Of a DNA stretch of 64,000 nt, positions 7,560-14,819 are shown in pieces. The position numbers were made by a program, and so were the translations under genes. A model generated the notes under the pieces. It saw nothing but the letters and a program-made list of their open reading frames with translations, had not been told where the DNA came from and made no database searches. Source of the DNA: Bacillota bacterium (GTDB lineage: Bacteria; Bacillota; Clostridia; Christensenellales; Aristaeellaceae); the NCBI GenBank assembly GCA_023436585.1, contig JAEZIN010000013.1, positions 62,001-126,000 on the forward strand. The letters run 5' to 3'. Every line of letters starts with the position of its first letter. Positions within the stretch are counted from its first letter, which is position 1.

Positions 7560-7910
7560 TCAGGTGCGGTTGGCCTCTTTGATCTTTGCGGCCTTGCCCT
7601 GCAGATCCCTCAAATAATACAGCTTGGCCCTGCGGACCTTGCCCTTGCGGATGATTTCAATGCGGTCCACGCGGGGGGAATGCAAGGGGAACGTACGCTC
7701 TACGCCGATGCCATACGACACGCGGCGGACGGTGAACGTCTCCCGGACGCTGCCATTGCGCTTGGCCATCACGGTTCCCTCAAACGCCTGCAGGCGTTCG
7801 CGGCTGCCTTCCACAACCTTGACCCATACACGTACGGTGTCACCGATGTTGAACTTGGGCAGATCGGTACGGAGTTGTGCCTTTTCAATGGAACGGATAA
7901 TTTCGCTCAT
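7560..7910 (-). CDS. rplS: 50S ribosomal protein L19
   Basis: A 116-residue large-subunit protein located near the 30S-50S interface. Diagnostic segments are FNIGDTVRVWVKVVEGSRER, LQAFEGTVMAKRNGSVRETF, YGIGVERTFPLHSPRVDRIE and GKVRRAKLYYLRDLQGKAA. Length and sequence match the family throughout. AAGGAGG lies just upstream of the ATG. It is preceded by a promoter and an untranslated leader of about 80 bases, in which autogenous L19 control could act. The usual partners (trmD, rimM, rpsP) are not adjacent here, so rplS appears to be transcribed alone. Confidence 0.98.
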   Translation of the reverse strand: MSEIIRSIEKAQLRTDLPKFNIGDTVRVWVKVVEGSRERLQAFEGTVMAKRNGSVRETFTVRRVSYGIGVERTFPLHSPRVDRIEIIRKGKVRRAKLYYLRDLQGKAAKIKEANRT

Positions 7911-7995
7911 TTTGTGTGCCTCCTTCCCTCATAGACGTTCGTGCCCGGCCATAGCATCCTTCCGGACAGAGGACCGCCCGTTTGTCACAAAGGAG

Positions 7996-8025
7996 ATTAT
8001 ACCATGCGCAGCCATGGTCTGGCAA
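7996..8025 (-). promoter_or_regulatory. rplS promoter
   Basis: On the minus strand TTGCCA, 18-bp spacer, TATAAT. The transcript leader to the rplS ATG is about 80 bases and GC-rich; it could carry an L19-type leader structure, which I cannot confirm by eye. Confidence 0.7.
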
Positions 8026-8101
8026 TAGTCCAAGCCTTCTTTTTTTTGCAAACCGGGGAAACAAAGCTGCTGAAAACGCAATTTTTCGCGAGAATTTGCC
8101 C

Positions 8102-8131
8102 TTGACAGTTCACTTCCAATTGTGGTAATAT
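8102..8131 (+). promoter_or_regulatory. Promoter of the tRNA cluster
   Basis: TTGACA, 18-bp spacer, TAATAT. It lies about 85 bp upstream of tRNA-Leu and faces the same way. Confidence 0.8.
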
Positions 8132-8216
8132 ACTTTTCGCGGCTAGCCCAGGGAGCAAGCGCCGGTAGTACAAACGAAAGCATGTCTCCCGAAATCCTTG
8201 ATCATCCTAGGTTCAT

Positions 8217-8300
8217 GCGGGCGTGGCGGAATGGCAGACGCGCCAGACTTAGGATCTGGTGCCTAATGGCGTAAGAGTTCAAGTCTCTTCGTCCGCACCA
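8217..8300 (+). tRNA. tRNA-Leu (anticodon TAG)
   Basis: The acceptor GCGGGCG pairs with CGTCCGC, with encoded CCA. The anticodon loop CTTAGGA carries TAG. The long variable arm expected of a class II tRNA-Leu and a TTCAAGT T-loop region are present. Confidence 0.95.
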
Positions 8301-8322
8301 ACACCTGGTTCCTGCGGAGCGT

Positions 8323-8397
8323 GCGGTAGTAGCTCAGTGGTAGAGTGCCACCTTGCCAAGGTGGATGTCGCGAGTTCGAATCTCGTCTACCGCTCCA
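8323..8397 (+). tRNA. tRNA-Gly (anticodon GCC)
   Basis: The acceptor GCGGTAG pairs with CTACCGC, with encoded CCA. The anticodon stem-loop CACCTTGCCAAGGTG gives GCC, and the T-loop is GTTCGAATC. It is 22 bp downstream of tRNA-Leu, probably co-transcribed. Confidence 0.96.
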
Positions 8398-8415
8398 ACA
8401 TTTACCCCAGACGCA

Positions 8416-8553
8416 GTCTGTTTCAAAACGGGTGCAAGGCTAGGAGCCGAGCTTGTTATGAGGGAGCTTATTCGAATAAGTGACCGAAATAACAAGCGAT
8501 GGCGACAAAGCAAGCGGCCTTCAGGCCGCGGTTGCGCTCGTTTTCAAACAGAC
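8416..8553. repeat. MITE-like structured element between two tRNA-Gly genes
   Basis: A 138-bp segment bounded by 15-bp terminal inverted repeats with one mismatch (GTCTGTTTCAAAACG and CGTTTTCAAACAGAC). Inside are nested hairpins: CTTGTTAT/ATAACAAG enclosing CTTATTCGAATAAG, and GCGGCCTTCAGGCCGC. No reading frame is convincing. It separates tRNA-Gly(GCC) from tRNA-Gly(TCC). Confidence 0.6.
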
Positions 8554-8562
8554 GGCCATCAT

Positions 8563-8636
<74 letters not shown>

Positions 8637-8643
8637 GCTTGGT

Positions 8644-8672
8644 AACCGTCAGAAATGACGGTTTCTTTTTTT
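8644..8672 (+). terminator. Terminator of the tRNA cluster
   Basis: AACCGTCA and TGACGGTT form an 8-bp stem with a GAAA loop, followed by TCTTTTTTT. Confidence 0.9.
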
Positions 8673-8768
8673 ACTCTTATTTATGCCCGGCTGGCAATGC
8701 CCAATGCGCTGGACAAAAAAGCCAAAAGGCGATACACTATCACAAAAGCAATGCGAGGTGGGTTTTTT

Positions 8769-9215
8769 ATGTCCAGGATCGATACCGTCCGCGCCGAAAT
8801 GATGACGGCCCTGAAAAACAAGGAAAAAGAGCGCAAGGACGCCCTTTCCCTGCTGTTATCCGCGCTCAAAAGCAAAGCCATCGACAAAAGAGCCGACCTG
8901 ACGGTGGAAGAGGAAGACGCCGTTGTTTTGAAAGAAATCCGCCAATGCCAGGAAACCATCGACACCGCGCCCAAGGATCGCGTGGAGATCATCGCCGAAT
9001 CGAAAGCGCGCATGGCAGTCTACCAGGAGTTCGCGCCAAAGCTGATGGACGAGTCGGAAATCACAAAGGCCGTGCAGGATACGCTGGCGGAACTGAACAT
9101 ACCATCACCCACGGCCAAGGACAAGGGGCTTTTGATGCGCGCCTTGATGCCCAAGCTAAAGGGCAAGGCGGACAGCAGTCTGGTCAACGCGGTCATTACA
9201 AAGCTACTCTCTTAA
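8769..9215 (+). CDS. yqeY: GatB/YqeY domain-containing protein
   Basis: A 148-residue helical protein homologous to the C-terminal (tRNA-binding) tail domain of GatB in the Asp/Glu-tRNA amidotransferase. YqeY proteins are free-standing copies of this domain and their role is not settled. Characteristic segments are AEMMTALKNKEKERKDALS, LLLSALKSKAIDKR, the charged LTVEEEDAVVLKEIRQ helix, and a GatB-like C-terminus around KGLLMRALMPKLKGKADSS. The ATG at 8769 follows GAGGTGGG; an upstream frame to 8655 overlaps the tRNA terminator and is rejected. It is 71 bp upstream of the malic enzyme gene, with a weak hairpin between. Confidence 0.9.
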   Translation: MSRIDTVRAEMMTALKNKEKERKDALSLLLSALKSKAIDKRADLTVEEEDAVVLKEIRQCQETIDTAPKDRVEIIAESKARMAVYQEFAPKLMDESEITKAVQDTLAELNIPSPTAKDKGLLMRALMPKLKGKADSSLVNAVITKLLS

Positions 9216-9242
9216 ATATCAAAACAGACCGCTTTTCGTATC

Positions 9243-9267
9243 GGGCATGTAAGAGCATGCCCTTTTG
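9243..9267 (+). terminator. Weak intrinsic terminator between yqeY and the malic enzyme gene
   Basis: GGGCATG and CATGCCC pair around TAAGAG and are followed by TTTTGCTT. It is short and probably leaky, so read-through into the malic enzyme gene is possible. Confidence 0.5.
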
Positions 9268-9286
9268 CTTGAAAGGAGCATGCCGT

Positions 9287-10459
9287 ATGGATATCCGCCA
9301 GGAATCGCTGAAAAAGCATTATGAATGGCAGGGCAAGATCGAAGTCATCTCCCGTGCCCCCATCAGCAGCCGGGAGGAGCTTTCCCTGGCTTATACACCC
9401 GGTGTTGCGGAGCCGTGCCTGGAGATCCAGAAGGATTACGAAAAATCCTTTGCCCTGACGCGCCGGCACAACCTGGTGGCCGTCATCACCGACGGCACCG
9501 CCGTATTGGGCCTGGGCGACATCGGCCCGGAGGCCGGCATGCCGGTGATGGAGGGCAAGTGCGCTTTGTTCAAGGCGTTCGCCGGCGTGGATGCCTTCCC
9601 CATATGCATCCGCTCCAAGGATGTGGATGAGCTGGTCCGCACCATATACCTGATTTCCGGCAGCTTTGGCGGCATCAACCTGGAGGATATTGCGGCCCCC
9701 CGCTGCTTTGAAGTGGAGAGGCGGCTGAAGGAAATATGCGATATCCCCGTTTTCCACGACGACCAGCACGGCACTGCCGTTGTGGTAGCCGCTGCGCTTT
9801 TAAACGCGCTGAAAGTGGTGGGCAAAGAGCTTGATACAATCCGCGCGGTCATCAATGGGGCCGGCTCGGCCGGCATCGCCATCGCCAAGCATCTTTTGAA
9901 CCTGGGCCTTGCGCACCTTACGCTGGTGGACCGTTTCGGTATCATTGACGAAGGCATGGCCGAATTAAACACCGCCCAGGCGAAAATGGCGGAAAAGACA
10001 AACCGGGGCCATCTGCGCGGCACCCTGCAGGAAGCCATGCGCGGGGCGGATGTGTTCATCGGCGTATCAGCACCCAATGTCGTAACGGAGGACATGGTAA
10101 AGTCCATGGCAGCGGACGCCATTGTGTTCGCCATGGCCAATCCCGTGCCGGAGATCATGCCGGACCTGGCCAAAAAGGCCGGTGCCCGGGTAGTGGGCAC
10201 GGGCCGCAGCGATTTTCCCAACCAGATCAACAATGTGCTGGCCTTCCCCGGCATCTTCCGCGGCGCGCTGGACTGCCGCGCCACGGCCATCAATGAGGAA
10301 ATGAAGGTGTCCGCCTCCCACGCGCTGGCCGGGCTGGTCAGCGGCGCGGAGCTGAACGAGGACTACATCCTGCCCAATCCCCTGGACAAGCGCGTAAGCG
10401 CCGCCGTGGCCGATGCCGTGATGCGCACCGCCAGGGAAACAGGCGCGGCAAGGAAATAG
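9287..10459 (+). CDS. NAD(P)-dependent malic enzyme (malate dehydrogenase, decarboxylating)
   Basis: Oxidatively decarboxylates L-malate to pyruvate and CO2 in the cytoplasm. The 390-residue product has the malic N-terminal domain (LAYTPGVAEPCLEI, Tyr36; GLGDIGPEAGMPVMEGK with the catalytic Lys; RSKDVDELV) and the NAD-binding domain (HDDQHGTAVVVAAALLNAL, a metal-binding DDQHG motif; INGAGSAGIAIAKHLL Rossmann loop; ANPVPEIMPDLAKKAGARVV; GRSDFPNQINNVLAFPGIFR). It is a short form without a phosphotransacetylase tail. GAAAGGAG lies eight bases before the ATG at 9287. A much longer frame from 8609 overlaps yqeY and the tRNA and is an artefact. The choice of NAD or NADP cannot be made by eye. Confidence 0.95.
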   Translation: MDIRQESLKKHYEWQGKIEVISRAPISSREELSLAYTPGVAEPCLEIQKDYEKSFALTRRHNLVAVITDGTAVLGLGDIGPEAGMPVMEGKCALFKAFAGVDAFPICIRSKDVDELVRTIYLISGSFGGINLEDIAAPRCFEVERRLKEICDIPVFHDDQHGTAVVVAAALLNALKVVGKELDTIRAVINGAGSAGIAIAKHLLNLGLAHLTLVDRFGIIDEGMAELNTAQAKMAEKTNRGHLRGTLQEAMRGADVFIGVSAPNVVTEDMVKSMAADAIVFAMANPVPEIMPDLAKKAGARVVGTGRSDFPNQINNVLAFPGIFRGALDCRATAINEEMKVSASHALAGLVSGAELNEDYILPNPLDKRVSAAVADAVMRTARETGAARK

Positions 10460-10460
10460 A

Positions 10461-10516
10461 CGGAGGGCTCCGCCCTCCGCACCACCTGCCCAAGGGATAT
10501 TATCCCTTGGAATCCC
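10461..10516 (+). repeat. Two-hairpin dispersed repeat, copy A
   Basis: Hairpin GGAGGGCTCCGCCCTCC, a CACCACCTGC linker, hairpin CCAAGGGATATTATCCCTTGG, then AATCCC. The same arrangement recurs inverted at 51715-51772. It begins two bases after the malic enzyme stop and may double as its transcription end. Confidence 0.75.
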
Positions 10517-10578
10517 ATTTACGGCATATTATTGGGGGAATATTTACGCAGACCAAGCAGCAGCAGGCACTGAACAGG

Positions 10579-11385
10579 ATGAATAACTTTGGCGGGTTTC
10601 AGTGCCCGTCCTGCGGCGCGCCGCTTTTTGTGCGGGATTCCAGCCTGTGCTGCGATAAAGGCCACACATATGACGTCTCCCGCAAGGGATACGTCCACCT
10701 GCACCACAAGACGGTGCAGAGCGCTTACGACAAGGATTTGTTTGATGCCCGGCGAGCCGTGTTTGACGCGGGGTTTTACAGGCCGGTGGCGGATGCGCTG
10801 GTATCAGTGTTAAAGCCGCTTTCCCCGGCCGCGCTGCTGGACGCCGGATGCGGCGAAGGATATTACCTGTCCGCCCTTTCCCCCATCCTGCCGCAAAGCA
10901 TGCTGGTGGGCATCGACCTTTCCAAGGAAGCCATCCTGTCCGCCGCGGGCCGCGGCAGCGAAGCGCTGTACTGCGTGGGCGACCTGAACAGGCTGCCATT
11001 TCAGGATGGTACGTTTGATGTCCTGCTGAACATCCTATCCCCCGCAAGCTATACAGGCTTCAAACGCGTGCTGAAAAAGGATGGCGTTTTGATAAAAGTC
11101 ATGCCGGGCCGGGATTATTTGCTTGAGATACGGGAGCGCCTGCCCGAAGGCAAAGCCGGGTATGACGACACCCGTGTGCCGGAATATTTGAAGCAGCATA
11201 TGCAGGTGCAAAGTTTGGAACGGCTTCACTACACGCTGCCCCTTTCCCCCATGGAATTCGCATGCTTTGTTTCCATGACGCCGCTAACCGAAAGCTTGTC
11301 TGTTCAGGAGCGGGAAGCGCTTGTGCAGAACGCGCCGGATCACATCACCATCGACCTTCAACTGGCCGTATGCCGGACCGCTTAA
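10579..11385 (+). CDS. Putative 23S rRNA (guanine-N1) methyltransferase, RlmA-like
   Basis: An SAM-dependent methyltransferase expected to modify G745 or G748 in helix 35 of 23S rRNA. The 268-residue length is that of the RlmA family. An N-terminal zinc ribbon is visible (FQCPSCGAPL, then SLCCDKGHTYD, residues about 7-31), followed by KGYVHL. Next comes the Rossmann-like domain with LLDAGCGEGYYLSAL (motif I), LVGIDLSKEAI (motif II) and LNILSPASYTGFKRVLKKDG. The start at 10579 is chosen because 10507 is a TTG lying inside the upstream hairpin repeat; its ribosome binding site is weak. It is transcribed alone between the repeat element and a terminator. Confidence 0.88.
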   Translation: MNNFGGFQCPSCGAPLFVRDSSLCCDKGHTYDVSRKGYVHLHHKTVQSAYDKDLFDARRAVFDAGFYRPVADALVSVLKPLSPAALLDAGCGEGYYLSALSPILPQSMLVGIDLSKEAILSAAGRGSEALYCVGDLNRLPFQDGTFDVLLNILSPASYTGFKRVLKKDGVLIKVMPGRDYLLEIRERLPEGKAGYDDTRVPEYLKQHMQVQSLERLHYTLPLSPMEFACFVSMTPLTESLSVQEREALVQNAPDHITIDLQLAVCRTA

Positions 11386-11403
11386 TAACGGTCCGATTTT
11401 TTT
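11374..11403 (+). terminator. Terminator of the RlmA-like gene
   Basis: CGGACC and GGTCCG pair around GCTTAATAAC, followed by ATTTTTTT. The stem overlaps the last codons of the gene. Confidence 0.85.
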
Positions 11404-11541
11404 CATATCGCGGGTTCTGCATCCGCGTGCATAACGGCCATGCGCGGGAATTGCGCGCCACGAACGTGGCAGACTAATGAATTGCATGGCCCAATCAAAA
11501 GCTAAACCACAGGGGAGCAATGCGCAAAGGGGGTGAAAGAT

Positions 11542-12468
11542 ATGGTTGAGGTTTGCCTGCCCGGCACCGGCGGCATGCTTCCGCTGGCAAACCGCTGGTT
11601 GACCTGCTGCTGGATGGAGTACATGGGCCGGGCAATATTGATCGATTGCGGCGAAGGCACCCAAATTGCTTTGCGTGCTGCCGGCTGCAAGGTGAGCCGC
11701 CTTCATATGCTGCTGATCACACATTACCACGCGGACCACATCGCGGGGTTGCCGGGGCTTTTGCTGACATTGGGCAACTGCGGCAAAACCTCACCCCTTG
11801 CGATGATTGGCCCTGCCGGCCTTAGGCGGGTGGTAGAGGCCCTGACGGTCATCGCCCCTGCCCTGCCTTACCCCATAGAGCTGTATGAGCTTGCGGACGA
11901 TGAGCAATCCGCAATAACCGCGGGCGATATACGTATTTACACCCTGCCGCTTGCGCATTCCATGCCCTGCCTGGGATACCGCGCCGCCTTTCACCGAAAG
12001 CCCGTATTCAACCCGGAGCAGGCCATCGCCCTGGGCGTCCCGCGGGAAATGTTTCACACGCTTCACAGCGGAACGCCGGTTGTTCTGCCGGATGGCCGCA
12101 TCATTGAACCTGGTATGGTGCTGGGCAATCCGCGTCCCCCCGTGCAGGTTTGCTATTGCACCGATACAAGACCGACGGAACAGCTTGCGGATTTTGCCTG
12201 CGGCGTAGACCTGCTCATCAGCGAGGGGATGCACGGCGACGAAAGCCTGCGTACCAAAATGGGGGAAAAAGGTCATATGATGCTTTCGGACAGCGCGCAT
12301 TTGGCCAGGGAAGCAAACGCCAGGAAGCTGTGGCTCACCCATTACAGCCCTGCTCTTTCCGATCCATCGACCTATCTTGATCTGGTGAGAAACATATTCC
12401 CGGAATCCGAAATGGCGTATGACGGGATACGCACCGTGCTTGGCAAAAAAGAGCGCGGAATAATCTGA
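11542..12468 (+). CDS. Ribonuclease Z-like metallo-beta-lactamase-fold hydrolase
   Basis: A 308-residue MBL-fold protein of the ElaC/RNase Z group, which trims tRNA 3' ends. Visible features are LPGTGGMLPLANRW, IDCGEGTQIAL (the RNase Z-type GEGTQ), the zinc motif THYHADHIAG, LPLAHSMPCLGYR, YCTDTRP, LLISEGMHG and a C-terminal LTHYSPAL. The ATG at 11542 is preceded by AAAGGGGGTGA with six-base spacing; an in-frame GTG at 11533 sits inside that site. Because firmicutes tRNAs in this window encode CCA, the enzyme may act only on a subset of transcripts. It could also be a paralogue with another phosphodiester substrate. Confidence 0.85.
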   Translation: MVEVCLPGTGGMLPLANRWLTCCWMEYMGRAILIDCGEGTQIALRAAGCKVSRLHMLLITHYHADHIAGLPGLLLTLGNCGKTSPLAMIGPAGLRRVVEALTVIAPALPYPIELYELADDEQSAITAGDIRIYTLPLAHSMPCLGYRAAFHRKPVFNPEQAIALGVPREMFHTLHSGTPVVLPDGRIIEPGMVLGNPRPPVQVCYCTDTRPTEQLADFACGVDLLISEGMHGDESLRTKMGEKGHMMLSDSAHLAREANARKLWLTHYSPALSDPSTYLDLVRNIFPESEMAYDGIRTVLGKKERGII

Positions 12469-12729
12469 TTTTGGGCAAAGACATTCTCCATTTGGCTTCT
12501 TTCCATAGGCCTGCGAAAAAAATTCTCCCTCCTCTGAACTTTTAGGGCACAGGCATGAACCCTTTTGTGCGGGAAGCATAGTCTGTTATCGATTCCCCAC
12601 ATACCATCGGTGGAATCATCCAAAGGAAGATAGCTATTCCTTTGATATAAGCCTCATAGGCATATCTCCTTAACGCCTCAAAATATGATATATCGGGAGC
12701 AGCATCCGCTGCCCCCTGTTTTGTTTCAT

Positions 12730-12771
12730 GCAAAAGCTCCTGTCCGCGCCGGAGGGCGTCGACAGGAGCCT
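12730..12771 (-). terminator. Terminator of hcp
   Basis: On the minus strand GCTCCTGTC and GACAGGAGC form a 9-bp stem around a GC-rich loop, followed by TTTTGC. The gap 12469-12729 holds nothing else I can support; a 63-codon TTG-initiated frame there overlaps this hairpin and lacks a separate ribosome binding site. Confidence 0.8.
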
Positions 12772-12802
12772 TTCTTGTAATTTGTATACTGGTTTCTCAG
12801 GC

Positions 12803-14431
12803 TTACTCCGCCATGAACAGGCTTATGTCGGAATCCACACCGCCGATGCCGGCGATGCCGAAGTTTTCCACCAGCACCTTGGCCACATTGGGCGACAGGA
12901 AGCTAGGCAGCGTGGGCCCCAGGTGGATGTTCTTGACGCCCAGGTACAGAAGGGCCAGGAGAACGATAACGGCCTTTTGCTCATACCAGGCGATGTTGAA
13001 GGCAATGGGCAGCTTGTTGATGTCGTCCAGCCCGAATACCTCCTTGAGCTTCAAGGCGATCACGGCCAGCGAATAGGAGTCGTTGCACTGCCCGGCATCC
13101 AGCACCCTGGGGATTCCGCAGATATCGCCAAGATCCAGCTTGTTGTAACGGTACTTGGCGCACCCGGCCGTCAGGATCACGGTATCCTTAGGCAGGTTCT
13201 GGGCAAACTCCGAATAATAATCCCTGGACTTCATGCGGCCGTCGCAGCCGGCCATGACGAAAAACTTTTTGATTGCTCCCGTCTTTACCGCATCTACCAC
13301 CTTGTCGGCCACGGCCATCACCTGGTTGTGGGCGAATCCGCCCACGATAGCGCCGGTCTCAATCTCTTTGGGGGCGGGCAGCAGCTTGGCCAGGGCGATG
13401 ATTTCAGAAAAATCTTTTTTGCCGTCAGCACCGGCAGGAATGTGCGTGCAGCCCGGGAAGCCGCTGGCGCCGGTGGTGAATATGCGTGACTTGACCTCCG
13501 CGTTTTTCGGCGGAACAAGGCAGTTGGTGGTGAAGAGGATGGGGCCGCGGAAGCTTACAAACTCCTCCGTCTGCTTCCACCAGGCGTTGCCGTAGTTGCC
13601 CACGAAGTTGTCATACTGCTTGAAGACGGGGTAGTAATGGGCGGGCAGCATCTCGCTGTGGGTATACACATCCACGCCCGTGCCCTTGGTCTGCTCCAGC
13701 AATTGCTGCAAATCGGTCAGGTCATGGCCGGAAACAAGGATGGCGGGATTGTTCCGGACGCCGATGTTCACCTTGGTGATTTCGGGATTACCGAACCGTG
13801 ACGTATTCGCCTCATCCAGCAGCGCCATGGCCTTCACGCCGTATTCGCCGGTTTTTAAGGTCAGCGCCACCAGATCGCCGGCGGTCAGGCTGTCGTTCAG
13901 CGTGGCATCCAGAGCCTCATACAGGAAAGCATAGACTTCAAAGTTCTCTTTGCCAAGGTTCAGGGCATGCTCCAGGTAGGCCGCCATGCCCTTCAAACCG
14001 TATATAATCATTTCCCGTAAGGAACGAACATCCTCGTTTTCGGTGGACAGGATGCCCACGGAAGCCGCTTTTTTCAGCATGGACTCCCTGGTGTTTACGG
14101 TAAAGACGGCCGCGTCGGGAAGGTCATTCAGCCCGGCGGGCCTGATGCTGTCACGAAGTGCCAGCATTTTAGTGATCTGACCCTCCAATGCACCATCGTC
14201 AAAATTGGCGTTGGTGATGGTCATAAACAGGCTGCTTAAAACCTGATGATTGATTTCCGGCATCTGTTCAGGCCGAAGCTTGCCCCGAACCACGTTTGCG
14301 GAAACCCCTTTCAGCGCGTATACCAGCAGGTCCTGCAGGTTGGCGACTTCCTCATTCTTTCCGCATACGCCCATGACCGTGCAGCCTGTTCCTTTGGCAG
14401 CCTCCTGGCACTGATAACAAAACATGCTCAT
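12803..14431 (-). CDS. hcp: Hydroxylamine reductase / hybrid cluster protein, class I
   Basis: Iron-sulfur protein that reduces hydroxylamine to ammonia and is implicated in handling nitric oxide and nitrosative stress. The 542-residue product begins MSMFCYQCQEAAKGTGCTVM; its cysteines at 5, 8, 17 and 23 give the spacing C-x2-C-x8-C-x5-C of class I proteins of strict anaerobes. Hybrid-cluster ligands are recognisable in LVSGHDLTDL, THSEMLPAHYYP, NCLVPP, HIPAGADGKKDF, VMAGCDGR, ILTAGCAKYRYNKLD and DAGQCNDSY. The ATG at 14431 has GGAGG seven bases upstream; the long upstream frame is untranslated promoter. A 16-bp palindrome at about -41.5 suggests activation by a Crp/Fnr-type factor such as HcpR (inference). 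Confidence 0.97.
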   Translation of the reverse strand: MSMFCYQCQEAAKGTGCTVMGVCGKNEEVANLQDLLVYALKGVSANVVRGKLRPEQMPEINHQVLSSLFMTITNANFDDGALEGQITKMLALRDSIRPAGLNDLPDAAVFTVNTRESMLKKAASVGILSTENEDVRSLREMIIYGLKGMAAYLEHALNLGKENFEVYAFLYEALDATLNDSLTAGDLVALTLKTGEYGVKAMALLDEANTSRFGNPEITKVNIGVRNNPAILVSGHDLTDLQQLLEQTKGTGVDVYTHSEMLPAHYYPVFKQYDNFVGNYGNAWWKQTEEFVSFRGPILFTTNCLVPPKNAEVKSRIFTTGASGFPGCTHIPAGADGKKDFSEIIALAKLLPAPKEIETGAIVGGFAHNQVMAVADKVVDAVKTGAIKKFFVMAGCDGRMKSRDYYSEFAQNLPKDTVILTAGCAKYRYNKLDLGDICGIPRVLDAGQCNDSYSLAVIALKLKEVFGLDDINKLPIAFNIAWYEQKAVIVLLALLYLGVKNIHLGPTLPSFLSPNVAKVLVENFGIAGIGGVDSDISLFMAE

Positions 14432-14549
14432 TTCCATTCCTCCGTTGCTTTTTTTGGTATCCATGCCGCGCACCCGGCCATGTGGCATGCAGTATGCAAA
14501 AGGTTCCATTTGGGCCGGAGATTTGCTTTGCAGCTTTGATGTCCTGATC

Positions 14550-14592
14550 ATTATAGCCGTGAAGTGCATATGATTCTGTTGTAAATACAACA
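14550..14592 (-). promoter_or_regulatory. hcp promoter with activator-type palindrome
   Basis: TATAAT lies at 14555-14550 on the minus strand with no good -35. The perfect palindrome TGTTGTAAATACAACA (14577-14592) is centred about 41.5 bp upstream of the predicted start near 14543. This is the class II position used by Crp/Fnr-family activators. Confidence 0.6.
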
Positions 14593-14684
14593 ACAATCAG
14601 AATTGGCAGAAATTTTAGGCTTCGCGATCAAAACAAAGTATATGTGCAGCCACATGCCGCCCTGTCCATTTGCGGCGGCGCATG

Positions 14685-14713
14685 TTTACTTCGATATCGG
14701 ATTGGATTATACT
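14685..14713 (+). promoter_or_regulatory. Promoter of the GH43 gene
   Basis: TTTACT, 17-bp spacer, TATACT, about 100 bp before the ATG at 14820. A GC-rich hairpin (CATGCCGCC...GGCGGCGCATG) lies just upstream of the -35. Confidence 0.6.
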
Positions 14714-14819
14714 GTTTCCAATATATGTGGCCGTAACCTCTGAATCTGCAAAGCCAGTGCTGTACGGCAAAGGCGGAGGCGGTTTCGAGTCCAAACTGGA
14801 ACAAGGAGTGTATACAAAT

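Noticed and set aside
12542..12733. 63-codon minus-strand ORF downstream of hcp
   Set aside because: Begins with TTG inside the hcp terminator hairpin and has no recognisable domain.
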